A DNA stretch of 5,885 nt, from contig CAYGZA010000372.1 in the NCBI GenBank assembly GCA_964354135.1, forward strand, positions 1 through 5,885, in the 5' to 3' direction. The position numbers and the translations under genes were made by a program. The notes beneath the pieces were generated by a model. It saw nothing but the letters and a program-made list of their open reading frames with translations, was not told the origin of the DNA and made no database searches. Below are positions 1 to 5,375 of this stretch, piece by piece. The stretch is from CAYGZA01 sp964354135. GTDB lineage: Bacteria > Planctomycetota > Planctomycetia > Pirellulales > Thermoguttaceae. Positions within the stretch are counted from its first letter, which is position 1, and each line of letters opens with the position of its first letter.

Positions 1-149
1 AGGTAAAGGCTAATCACCGGCTCACCCGCTACCGGGCCCGCCCGATTGTAGACCGAGGGCTGCAAGTGGCCGCGCACGAACTCGCGGATCGCCACGGCCC
101 GGGATTCCCCCACGACGTATTTCAACTCGTATCGGCTGCCCGGCCCCAT
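1..149 (-). CDS. VTC-domain protein, N-terminal part (runs off left edge)
   Basis: Read on the minus strand, an ATG at 149 opens 49 codons with no stop before the window edge. The product begins MGPGSRYELKYVVGESRAVA, continues through IREFVRGHLQPSVYN and reaches SLYL. The opening R-Y-E-L-K-Y, the following alpha-helix, the H-L-x-P stretch and S-L-Y-L match the start of the VTC domain. That fold is named after the yeast polyphosphate polymerase subunit Vtc4, where the basic RYELKY strand lines the triphosphate tunnel. Bacterial VTC-domain proteins are often uncharacterised, so polyphosphate or nucleotide binding is only a family expectation. A weak purine-rich stretch (GCGAGG) lies about ten bases upstream of the ATG. 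The gene is divergent from the HlyD-like gene with about 245 bp between their starts. Only about 50 residues are visible, so catalytic residues cannot be checked. Confidence 0.72.
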   Translation of the reverse strand, partial: MGPGSRYELKYVVGESRAVAIREFVRGHLQPSVYNRAGPVAGEPVISLY

Positions 150-247
150 GGATAAACCGCCTCGCTCCAACGATGACCCCCTAAAAGAACATGGTAATCC
201 CGCACGCCGGAACTTCAAGCGCTTTGCGGTTCCCACCTGTTAGGGGG

Positions 248-276
248 TTGACGTCGCCGTGCCTGCGGGTTATTGG
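248..276 (+). promoter_or_regulatory. Possible promoter of the HlyD-like gene
   Basis: TTGACG at 248-253 is followed after exactly 17 bases by TATTGG at 271-276. The -35 box matches the consensus at five of six positions, the -10 at only three. It lies about 120 bp upstream of the chosen start of the HlyD-like gene. The weak -10 makes this tentative. The rest of the 150-394 gap shows no gene I can support. Confidence 0.28.
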
Positions 277-394
277 TAGGGTTTCGGGAGAAGGGGAGGC
301 CTTTTCCGGACGCGGGCCAGCAACAGGTACAGAGACACTTCTCAAAAGCCCGCCGACGAACCCGTCGGTCGGGATTGGTTGTTCCAGGATTCGC

Positions 395-1618
395 ATGGAC
401 GAGCCAATGTCCGACTCCTTGCGAGGAGACCTGTCAGGAGTTCCCGGCATCGCCCGGGGCGGGCGGATTCCCATCCCCTGGTCCAACCGCTGGCGCCACG
501 TTCGCCAGCGGCTGCTGCCGATGGTGACGTTTCTCGGCTGCCTCCTCTTGGTGCTCTGGCTCTGGGAACGGCAGGGGCAGCAGCCCAACGCCGTGGGCGA
601 GGTCGAGGCGGTCCGCGTGGACGTGGCAGTGCGGATCGACGGGATGCTTGCCCCCGTTTCGCGGTCTCCCTGGAGGCTTCTCGACGCGGTCCGCGCCAAC
701 GAGCTGATTGCGCGGCTGGACGACCGGCCGCTGGAGGCGAAGCTGGAGACCTTCCGCGCGGAACTCCTCCGGCTGCGGAAAACGCTGGATGCCGAGCAAC
801 TGAGGGTGGCGTTGGACGAGGCGTCGCGGCGCAGCGGGCAGTTGCGCGAGGTGGCCCAGGTGGCTTGGCAGGTCGAGCAGCACCGGCTGAGCGCGCTCGA
901 CCGGCGGGCATTGCTCGAAGGGGACCGGGTCGTGCTGCAACGGCGCAACGCCCGGGTCGATTTCCTCACGCCGCTGCACCAGCGGGGCGCGGTCAGCGAC
1001 GTCGAGATCTCCGACGAGCGGTTGCTGCGCGACGAGGTCGGAAAACGCATTCAAGAGAATCAAAAGGCATTGGCGGAGGCGGAGAAGCTCTACCAGGCGG
1101 CAATGGAGCGGCTGAGGCAGTTTCCGGCGCCGGAGTTGGCCGAGGTGAAGCGGTTGCTGGGTCCGGTGGAGGCGGCCATCGGAGTTCAAGAGAGCAGCAT
1201 TCGCGAGCTCCAGTTGGAGCGGGAGTGGTTGGAGATCCGCGCGCCCATCACGGGAACGATTGTGGCGATTCATCGGCAACCGGGGCAGAGCGTCCGCGCC
1301 GGGGACCCGGTCATGACGATCGCCGCGGAGCAAGGACGGTACATCGTCAGCTACGTCCCGCAAGAGAATCGTCTCCAGCCGGAAGTGGGGATGGCCGTCG
1401 AAGTGCGGTCGCGTTTGCCTGGGAGCCGGCCGCACGAAGGAGTGGTGGAGCGGGTCGGGCCGCAGGTGGAGGTGATACCCCAACACCAGCGGCGGAGCAC
1501 ACAGGTGTTGGAATGGGGGCAGCCGGTGCGAATCCTCTTGCCGGCTGGGCTGGATGCTCGGCCTGGAGAGCTGGTCGATATCCTCTTTCGGCCGGTAACT
1601 CCTGGCGGGGCGGGATAG
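395..1618 (+). CDS. HlyD-family membrane fusion (periplasmic adaptor) protein
   Basis: This 407-residue protein has the standard layout of a HlyD/RND-type adaptor. A short cytoplasmic N-terminus (basic, residues about 23-38) leads to one membrane helix at about 40-57 (LLPMVTFLGCLLLVLWLW). Next come the first half of a lipoyl-like domain (about 73-112, ending IARLDDRPLEAKL), a long charged alpha-hairpin coiled coil (about 112-277), the second lipoyl half (EWLEIRAPITGTIVAIHRQ, then PGQSVRAGDPVMTIA, about 278-310) and a beta-barrel region to the end. Such proteins sit in the inner membrane and bridge a pump to the outer membrane. No pump or outer-membrane channel gene is in the window, so the substrate is unknown. 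The frame is open from an ATG at 191, but that 68-residue extension has no adaptor-like sequence. The ATG at 395 has AGGA five bases upstream and gives a normal length. ATG 407 is an alternative. Confidence 0.85.
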   Translation: MDEPMSDSLRGDLSGVPGIARGGRIPIPWSNRWRHVRQRLLPMVTFLGCLLLVLWLWERQGQQPNAVGEVEAVRVDVAVRIDGMLAPVSRSPWRLLDAVRANELIARLDDRPLEAKLETFRAELLRLRKTLDAEQLRVALDEASRRSGQLREVAQVAWQVEQHRLSALDRRALLEGDRVVLQRRNARVDFLTPLHQRGAVSDVEISDERLLRDEVGKRIQENQKALAEAEKLYQAAMERLRQFPAPELAEVKRLLGPVEAAIGVQESSIRELQLEREWLEIRAPITGTIVAIHRQPGQSVRAGDPVMTIAAEQGRYIVSYVPQENRLQPEVGMAVEVRSRLPGSRPHEGVVERVGPQVEVIPQHQRRSTQVLEWGQPVRILLPAGLDARPGELVDILFRPVTPGGAG

Positions 1619-1633
1619 ACGGGACATTCGGCC

Positions 1634-1667
1634 CGGGCATGGCGACTGCCCGATTTGCCCCGTTTTT
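1634..1667 (+). terminator. Possible weak terminator after the HlyD-like gene
   Basis: CGGGCA at 1634-1639 pairs perfectly with TGCCCG at 1647-1652 around a seven-base loop. Five T residues follow at 1663-1667, ten bases past the stem. It lies 16 bases after the stop codon of the HlyD-like gene. The gap between stem and T-run makes it a poor fit to the intrinsic-terminator model. Confidence 0.3.
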
Positions 1668-1725
1668 CTGCGCCTCATAGCGCCGACATACCACCGAGCA
1701 TCATCCCCACCTTTGGGCCAACAGA

Positions 1726-1760
1726 AAAGCCTTGCGTAACTCATTGCTACGCAAGGCTTT
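1726..1760 (-). terminator. Strong hairpin terminator for tRNA-Gln, probably bidirectional
   Basis: AAAGCCTTGCGTA (1726-1738) and TACGCAAGGCTTT (1748-1760) form a perfect 13-bp stem with a nine-base loop. The hairpin starts eight bases past the 3' end of the minus-strand tRNA. On that strand it ends in a run of T residues (GGCTTTTCTGTT), as expected for an intrinsic terminator. On the plus strand the stem also ends in TTT, so it may stop readthrough from the HlyD-like gene as well. Confidence 0.75.
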
Positions 1761-1767
1761 ATCAAAG

Positions 1768-1838
1768 CTGGGGAATAAGGATTCGAACCTTAACTAACTG
1801 ATCCAGAGTCAGTTGTGCTGCCGTTACACTATTCCCCA
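1768..1838 (-). tRNA. tRNA-Gln (anticodon CTG)
   Basis: On the minus strand, 71 bases fold into a complete cloverleaf. The acceptor stem is TGGGGAA with TTCCCCA (7 bp), and the discriminator base is G. The D-arm contains GTGTAACGGCAGCAC. The anticodon stem ACTGA/TCAGT encloses the loop CTCTGGA with anticodon CTG, reading CAG codons. The T-arm is TAAGG, loop TTCGAAT, CCTTA. The 3' CCA is not encoded and would be added by the CCA-adding enzyme. The UGGGG start and G discriminator fit glutamine tRNAs. Separate promoter and terminator signals flank it, so it looks like a single-gene unit running against both neighbouring protein genes. Confidence 0.96.
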
Positions 1839-1893
1839 GGGAAGTCTGGCCGGGGTCGGCCGTCCGGCGCGCGAGGCCGTGACCCTACAAGGG

Positions 1894-1923
1894 AAGATAT
1901 AGGGCGATTCGGGTTGACGTCAA
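1894..1923 (-). promoter_or_regulatory. Promoter of tRNA-Gln (minus strand)
   Basis: On the minus strand TTGACG (plus coordinates 1918-1923) is followed by TATATC (1896-1901) after 16 bases, or by TATCTT (1894-1899) after 18 bases. Either gives a reasonable sigma-70-type promoter with transcription starting near 1887, about 50 bases before the mature tRNA 5' end. The -35 box is half of the palindrome TTGACGTCAA, which also reads TTGACG on the plus strand. Confidence 0.6.
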
Positions 1924-1942
1924 GAGGAGGTCCAGCGGGTGA

Positions 1943-1972
1943 TTGACTCCCCTAAGGGGGAGTACGTACAAT
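1943..1972 (+). promoter_or_regulatory. Promoter of the FHA-GAF-phosphatase gene, with an internal dyad
   Basis: TTGACT (1943-1948) and TACAAT (1967-1972) each match the sigma-70 consensus at five of six positions and are 18 bases apart. Transcription would start near 1979, giving a leader of about 105 bases before the ATG at 2083. The spacer contains a perfect inverted repeat, ACTCCCC-TAAG-GGGGAGT (1946-1963), overlapping the end of the -35 box. This is a likely operator. Placement between -35 and -10 recalls MerR-family operators, but those promoters usually have 19-20 bp spacers and no MerR-type gene is visible here. Confidence 0.6.
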
Positions 1973-2082
1973 GGTCGAAACCTACAGCCGAGCCGGCCGC
2001 GAGCTTGGTTGCCGAGCGTTTGGGCCAATGGCAGCGCGACCCATCCACCGGGTGGGCCGCGCATGGATTGGGGGGATTTGGT

Positions 2083-3768
2083 ATGGCCGTCTTGAGGGCT
2101 CTCCGAGGACTCAGCCCGGGAAAGACCATTGCGATAGCCGGGGAGCCGGTGGTTTTCGGGCGGCATCCCGACTGTGAGGTGGTCCTGGACGCCGGGGCCG
2201 TCAGCCGCCAGCACGCGCGGGTCTTCAACACCGGCGGGGACTACTACGTCGAGGACCTGCACAGCCGCAACAGGACCTTCGTTAACGAAAAGCAAATCGA
2301 GGAACCCACGAAGCTCTCCGAGAACGATCATATCAGGATCTGCGACTTCGTGTTCGAGTTCCATCTCGATCAGCCGCAAGCGGCGATTCCGTTGGCGGAA
2401 ATGGAACGCACTCAATCGGCGGTCGTCGTGGTGGACGACGAGAGACCGGTCGGGACCTCGACGGTCGTGTCGAAACTGGAGGTCTCGACGGGCAGCACCG
2501 GGCTGCGGGTGACCGTCAATACTGAAGTCAAGCTGAAGGCCCTGCTGGAGATCAGTCGGGACTTGGGGCGTGCGCTGCGGCTTGGCGAGGTGCTCCCGAA
2601 GCTTCTGGACAACCTGTTCTCGATCTTCCTCCAGGCCGACCGGGGCTTTATCGTGCTCAACGAGGCGGCGACGGGGCGGTTGGTGCCGAAGGCGTTCAAG
2701 CACCGCCGCGAAAGCGCCCGGGAGCCGGTCCGCATCAGCCGCACGATCCTCAACGGCGTGATCGCCGGCAAGGAGGCGGTTCTTTCGGCCGATGCAGCCA
2801 CGGATTCCCGCTTCGAGATGAGCGAGAGCGTCGTCGGTTTCCAGATTCACTCGATGATGTGCGCCCCTTTGATTGCCGGCGACGGCGAGGTCTTGGGAGT
2901 GATCCAGGTCGATGCTCTGGACCCGAGGCGGCGATTCACCCGGGATGACCTGGACGTGTTGGCCAGCGTGGCGTGTCAGGCGGCCATTGTCGTGGAGAAT
3001 GCCCAGTTGCACGAGATCGCCCTCCAGGAACAATTGCTCCAGCGTGAGTTGGCTTTGGCCCACAAAGTCCAACAGGGCCTGCTGCCGGCCACCCCACCGC
3101 GATTGGACGGCTATGAGTTCTTCGATTTCTACGAGCCTGCGCATCAACTGGGGGGAGACTACTTCGATTACATCCCGCTCCAGAACGGGCGGTTATTGGC
3201 GGTGACCTTGGCCGACGTGTCGGGAAAAGGAGTCTCCGCCGCCCTTCTGATGGCCCGACTCTCGGCCGAGGTCCGCTACTGTCTGGCGAGTTTCCCGACC
3301 CCCGCGGAGGCGATGGCGCGGCTCAACGGGATCTTTTGCGAAAGCCGGTGGGAGGACCGTTTTGTCACCTTGGTCTCGGCAGTCCTCGATCCGGTGCGGC
3401 ACGAGGTCACGCTGGTGAACGCGGGGCATCTGCCGCCGCTTTGCCACCGCGCTTCGGGGGAGATCGAGTCGGTGGGCGAGTCGGTGAGCGGCCTTCCCCT
3501 GGGGGTCGACAGCGAGACGGTCTACGATCAGTGTTCCCTGTCGATGGCTCCGGGCGACAGCTTGATCCTATACACCGACGGCATCCCGGACGCCATGAAC
3601 GCTTCGGGGGAGTTCTACGGCGGCCGCCGTCTGCGGACACAGTTGGAGAGAAAGTCCGAGCACGTGGCCGCGTTGGGACAGCAGTTGCTGGACGACGTGC
3701 GGCGGTTCATGGGCAAGCGGCCTCAGAGCGACGACATCTGTCTGACGTGCTTTCGCCGCCTCAGTTGA
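2083..3768 (+). CDS. FHA-GAF-SpoIIE/PP2C (RsbU-like) protein phosphatase
   Basis: A 561-residue cytoplasmic signalling protein with no membrane segment. Domain order: an FHA domain at about 20-93 (FGRHPDCEVVL, SRQHARVF, then LHSRNRTFVN, which carry the phosphothreonine-binding Gly-Arg, Ser-x-x-His and Asn); a linker to about 145; a GAF domain at about 150-305 (ADRGFIVLNE, APLIAGDGEVLGVIQVD); a helical connector at 306-335 (ELALAHKVQQGLLP); and a PP2C/SpoIIE phosphatase at 336-559. Metal-binding positions of the phosphatase are visible: GGDYFD (D359), ADVSGKG (D378), GHLPP, YTDG (D499) and QSDDIC (D550/D551). The family dephosphorylates Ser/Thr proteins such as anti-sigma-factor antagonists. 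The target here is unknown, and the FHA domain suggests coupling to Ser/Thr kinases. The start at 2083 has a G-rich SD-like stretch and fits FHA family starts. A GTG at 1939 has a perfect AGGAGG eight bases upstream and would add 48 residues, but would put the best promoter inside the gene. Monocistronic. Confidence 0.92.
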   Translation: MAVLRALRGLSPGKTIAIAGEPVVFGRHPDCEVVLDAGAVSRQHARVFNTGGDYYVEDLHSRNRTFVNEKQIEEPTKLSENDHIRICDFVFEFHLDQPQAAIPLAEMERTQSAVVVVDDERPVGTSTVVSKLEVSTGSTGLRVTVNTEVKLKALLEISRDLGRALRLGEVLPKLLDNLFSIFLQADRGFIVLNEAATGRLVPKAFKHRRESAREPVRISRTILNGVIAGKEAVLSADAATDSRFEMSESVVGFQIHSMMCAPLIAGDGEVLGVIQVDALDPRRRFTRDDLDVLASVACQAAIVVENAQLHEIALQEQLLQRELALAHKVQQGLLPATPPRLDGYEFFDFYEPAHQLGGDYFDYIPLQNGRLLAVTLADVSGKGVSAALLMARLSAEVRYCLASFPTPAEAMARLNGIFCESRWEDRFVTLVSAVLDPVRHEVTLVNAGHLPPLCHRASGEIESVGESVSGLPLGVDSETVYDQCSLSMAPGDSLILYTDGIPDAMNASGEFYGGRRLRTQLERKSEHVAALGQQLLDDVRRFMGKRPQSDDICLTCFRRLS

Positions 3769-4015
3769 GCGGGCCCGAGGGACCGAGTCCGGCTTCACGC
3801 TTTGAGCCCCCAGGCGAGCGTATCTTCGCGGTATACATACACTGTACTTGCGAGTAATACAGGCCGATCGGCTTCTCTCAACCGACCTGCGTCGCACGTT
3901 GTGCGGCGTCTTGGCCAAGTAAAGCCTTGGACTGCAAGGCCTTACGGGCTTCTTCCTCGCCTGCCTGTCGGACTGTCCCGGTCCGAGGGCTCAAGCCTCC
4001 CGCAGCCGGCTGGGA
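3769..4015. other. Intergenic region without a gene, rich in small hairpins
   Basis: No frame here looks like a gene. It contains a perfect palindrome GCCGATCGGC (3863-3872), a stem GCGTCGCAC/GTGCGGCGT with two G-T pairs and a three-base loop (3889-3909), the palindrome CTTGGCCAAG (3910-3919), and the hairpin at 3922-3943 listed separately. CTGTA (3842-3846) and TACAG (3858-3862) form another weak inverted repeat. It could hold the 3' end of the phosphatase transcript, a small RNA, or nothing specific. Confidence 0.5.
3922..3943 (+). terminator. Possible terminator-like hairpin downstream of the phosphatase gene
   Basis: GCCTTG (3924-3929) pairs with CAAGGC (3935-3940) around the loop GACTG, with flanking AA and CTT extending the pairing through one bulge. 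The stem sequence resembles the outer part of the tRNA terminator at 1726-1760 (AAAGCCTTG and CAAGGC). There is no T-run, so termination is uncertain. It is about 155 bp past the phosphatase stop codon. Confidence 0.3.
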
Positions 4016-4075
4016 AATCCCGCTAAGTTGCGTCTGCAAATGGGTAATCCCGCTAAGTCGCGTCTGCAAAGTGGT
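4016..4075 (+). repeat. Two tandem 30-bp repeats, candidate enhancer sites for sigma-54
   Basis: Two adjacent 30-bp units (4016-4045 and 4046-4075) begin AATCCCGCTAAG and share TGCAAA near the end. They agree at 27 of 30 positions. They lie directly upstream of the sigma-54 promoter, with centres about 128 and 98 bases before the expected transcription start. This is the usual distance for binding sites of sigma-54 activators. The 30-bp period is close to three helical turns, which would put both copies on about the same face of the DNA. Confidence 0.6.
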
Positions 4076-4128
4076 TTGTGAATCGTGCTGGGCCGAATCT
4101 CTTCGGCGCTCCCGCTCCGAGCCTGCCA

Positions 4129-4145
4129 CTGGCACGTCCTTTGCA
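4129..4145 (+). promoter_or_regulatory. Sigma-54 (RpoN) promoter, -24/-12 type
   Basis: CTGGCACG-TCCT-TTGCA matches the sigma-54 consensus YTGGCACG-N4-TTGCW exactly. The invariant GG (4131-4132) and GC (4143-4144) are separated by exactly ten bases. Transcription would start near 4156, giving a leader of about 64 bases to the ATG at 4220. Such promoters depend strictly on an AAA+ enhancer-binding activator, which is not encoded in the window. Confidence 0.85.
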
Positions 4146-4207
4146 TTAGCCAGAGGCAACCGGTATATCAAGCTCGCAGACCGATCGGCATGCCTACCTA
4201 CAAGTAC

Positions 4208-4212
4208 AGGAG
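4208..4212 (+). promoter_or_regulatory. Ribosome binding site of the receiver-lipoyl gene
   Basis: AGGAG lies seven bases before the ATG at 4220. It decides that start over the ATG at 4085, which lies upstream of the sigma-54 promoter and so would not be on its transcript. Confidence 0.8.
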
Positions 4213-4219
4213 TCAAGTC

Positions 4220-5125
4220 ATGTCCGACACTATGAGACTGCTGGTCGTCGACGACGAGGAAGTCATCTGCCATGCCTGCGGGCGCATCTTTTCCCGGCAG
4301 GGCTTCGTCGTGGAGAAGAACACCGACGCCTGCGAGGCGCTCAAGTGGGCCACGGAGCGGACCTACGCGGCGGTGCTGCTGGACATCAAGATGCCCAAGA
4401 TGAACGGGATCCAGTTTCTGGAGAAGCTGCGGGAACACAATCCCGAAGTGCCCGTGCTCATCATGACCGGCTATCCGAGCATTCCCGACGCCGCGGCAGC
4501 CATCCGCCTGGGCGCCTCCGATTACATCATCAAACCGTTTACGCCCGAGGAGATCACTCAGGCGGTCCAGAGGATGTTGGGCCTGCGTCGGCCGGCCGAG
4601 ACCGAAGAAACCAGACCGATGGCGCCGCTTCCCGCGGATACGGAGGCCGTGGCTCCCGAGGGGGAGGATTTCCTTTTCCTCGATGAAGCGTGGCTGCGGC
4701 TGGAGAAAGACGGCTCGGCGTGTGTCGGCGCGGTCCTTCCGCGGCTCCAAGGGGCCATGATCGAGTCGGTCCGCGTTCCCAAGATCGGCGAGGTCGTTTA
4801 CCAGGGATTGCCGCTGGCGGGCGTTTCCGTCGTGGGTAAACCGGCGATTCCGGTTCTTGCCCCCGTTTCCGGCGTGATTGCCGCCGTGAACGAGCGGGTG
4901 ACCGCCGACCCGTCGCTGCTGTCGAGCGATCCGTGCGGTGAAGGCTGGATCGCGTGCATTTGCACGACCCGGTACGAAAGCGAAGCGGCCAACTGCCGGC
5001 CGCGGCGGCTGGTGCTGGTCAACAGCGACGCCGTGACCGCGGAGAAACAGGCGGAGGGGTTGGCGGCTCTGGGGTGTGGGGTCCGCACGATCGCAGAGTG
5101 GAAGGCGAATTCCGGGGACACATAA
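4220..5125 (+). CDS. Response-regulator receiver fused to a GcvH-like lipoyl domain, probably truncated at its C-terminus
   Basis: A 301-residue protein. Residues 5-120 are a CheY-like receiver: acidic pair D11-D12, phospho-acceptor D55 (AVLLDIKMPKMNG), T83 (MTGYPS) and K105 (YIIKPF) are all present. After a Pro/Glu-rich linker (about 122-150), residues 152-250 match the H-protein of the glycine cleavage system: EAWLRLEKDGSACVG, VPKIGEVVYQG, APVSGVIAAVNE and GWIACI. K207 (VVGKPAIPVLAPVSG) is seven residues before APVSG, exactly where H-proteins carry the lipoylated lysine, so the swinging arm may be attached here. There is no DNA-binding domain. Residues 262-294 (RRLVLVNSDAVTAEKQAEGL and beyond) look like the opening beta-alpha-beta of another Rossmann- or receiver-like fold that stops early. 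The final residues NSGDT and the stop lie in a mobile-element repeat. The sigma-54 promoter upstream and HdrA-like gene downstream suggest control of, or electron and acyl transfer to, an Hdr-type redox complex. Confidence 0.88.
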   Translation: MSDTMRLLVVDDEEVICHACGRIFSRQGFVVEKNTDACEALKWATERTYAAVLLDIKMPKMNGIQFLEKLREHNPEVPVLIMTGYPSIPDAAAAIRLGASDYIIKPFTPEEITQAVQRMLGLRRPAETEETRPMAPLPADTEAVAPEGEDFLFLDEAWLRLEKDGSACVGAVLPRLQGAMIESVRVPKIGEVVYQGLPLAGVSVVGKPAIPVLAPVSGVIAAVNERVTADPSLLSSDPCGEGWIACICTTRYESEAANCRPRRLVLVNSDAVTAEKQAEGLAALGCGVRTIAEWKANSGDT

Positions 5126-5135
5126 CTTAATTCGC
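5105..5135. repeat. Palindromic end repeat of a REP-associated/IS200-like element
   Basis: A perfect 7-bp inverted repeat, GCGAATT (5105-5111) and AATTCGC (5129-5135), flanks the 17-base core CCGGGGACACATAACTT. I recognise the CCGGGGACA core with an adjoining TTAATT as a repeat commonly found next to Y1-type transposase genes. Stop codons of two convergent frames lie inside it: the receiver-lipoyl gene on the plus strand and the transposase remnant on the minus strand. Confidence 0.65.
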
Positions 5136-5354
5136 GTGGCGTTTGGGTTTCGGACCGCGCTTCTGCGGTTTGAGCAGGCGACCGACAAGACTTTCCAGAC
5201 GCCCAAGGAACGTCTCGTCTGCCAGCGGCCGGCCGGTGCGGCCATGCCCGCGCATTTGCCTCAGTTCCTCTTCCGGAACAAAAAAGGGGATAAGTCCATT
5301 ACCGGGGACATCAGGTCCTTGCGCCGCGTCCGCGGGGCCTTCATCGCCTGTCAA
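5127..5354 (-). pseudogene. C-terminal remnant of a REP-associated (Y1/IS200-like) transposase
   Basis: The 75-residue minus-strand frame ends with a recognisable transposase tail: EEELRQMRGHGRTGRPLADE, TFLGRLESLVGRLLKPQ and KRGPKPKRHAN. The H-x-R-T-G-R-P-L, F-x-x-R-L-E and basic K-x-G-P-K-P-K stretches are typical of the C-terminus of REP-associated tyrosine transposases. The catalytic HUH motif and tyrosine, which lie in the N-terminal part, are absent. Upstream of about 5300 the frame no longer resembles the family and contains a second CCGGGGACA copy (5302-5310), so the intact element was cut there. It is a non-functional fragment. The ATG at 5354 is probably not a real start. Confidence 0.7.
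5298..5310 (+). repeat. Second, partial copy of the element-end motif
   Basis: ATTACCGGGGACA at 5298-5310 repeats ATTCCGGGGACA at 5109-5120 in the same orientation with one inserted base, 190 bp away. After the shared core the sequences diverge. It may mark the other edge of an internally deleted element or the join of a deletion. Confidence 0.4.
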
Positions 5355-5375
5355 TCTACCAGGTCTGCGCGTTGA

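Noticed and set aside
191..394. N-terminal extension of the HlyD-like frame from the ATG at 191
   Set aside because: The 68 extra residues do not resemble adaptor sequence and would put a long tail before the membrane helix. The ATG at 395 has a suitable SD-like site.
434..1765. Long minus-strand open frame opposite the HlyD-like gene
   Set aside because: It is rich in Arg, Pro, His and Gln, has no recognisable domain, and overlaps a clear gene, a terminator hairpin and low-complexity DNA. This is a typical GC-rich shadow.
1768..1838. tRNA gene as a phage or island attachment site
   Set aside because: No integrase gene and no second copy of the tRNA 3' end is present in the window.
1885..3147. 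Long minus-strand open frame opposite the phosphatase gene
   Set aside because: It mirrors the FHA-GAF coding sequence and also runs through the tRNA promoter. No domain is visible.
3802..4026. Small plus-strand frame of 74 codons in the gap
   Set aside because: No SD-like site, no recognisable sequence, and it crosses the hairpins. It is probably non-coding.
4016..4075. CRISPR array
   Set aside because: The two 30-bp units are directly adjacent with no spacer between them, and there are only two copies.
4181..4189. CCGATCGGC here and GCCGATCGGC at 3863-3872 as paired regulatory sites
   Set aside because: Short GC-rich palindromes are expected often in this base composition, and nothing links the two positions.
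3878..5245. Long minus-strand open frame across the gap and the receiver-lipoyl gene
   Set aside because: It overlaps the well-supported receiver-GcvH gene, the sigma-54 promoter and the tandem repeats. Its composition is shadow-like.
5076..5375. Plus-strand frame that might hold the missing HdrA N-terminus
   Set aside because: It has no CxCG-type motif or other HdrA-like sequence. It is the reverse side of the transposase remnant.
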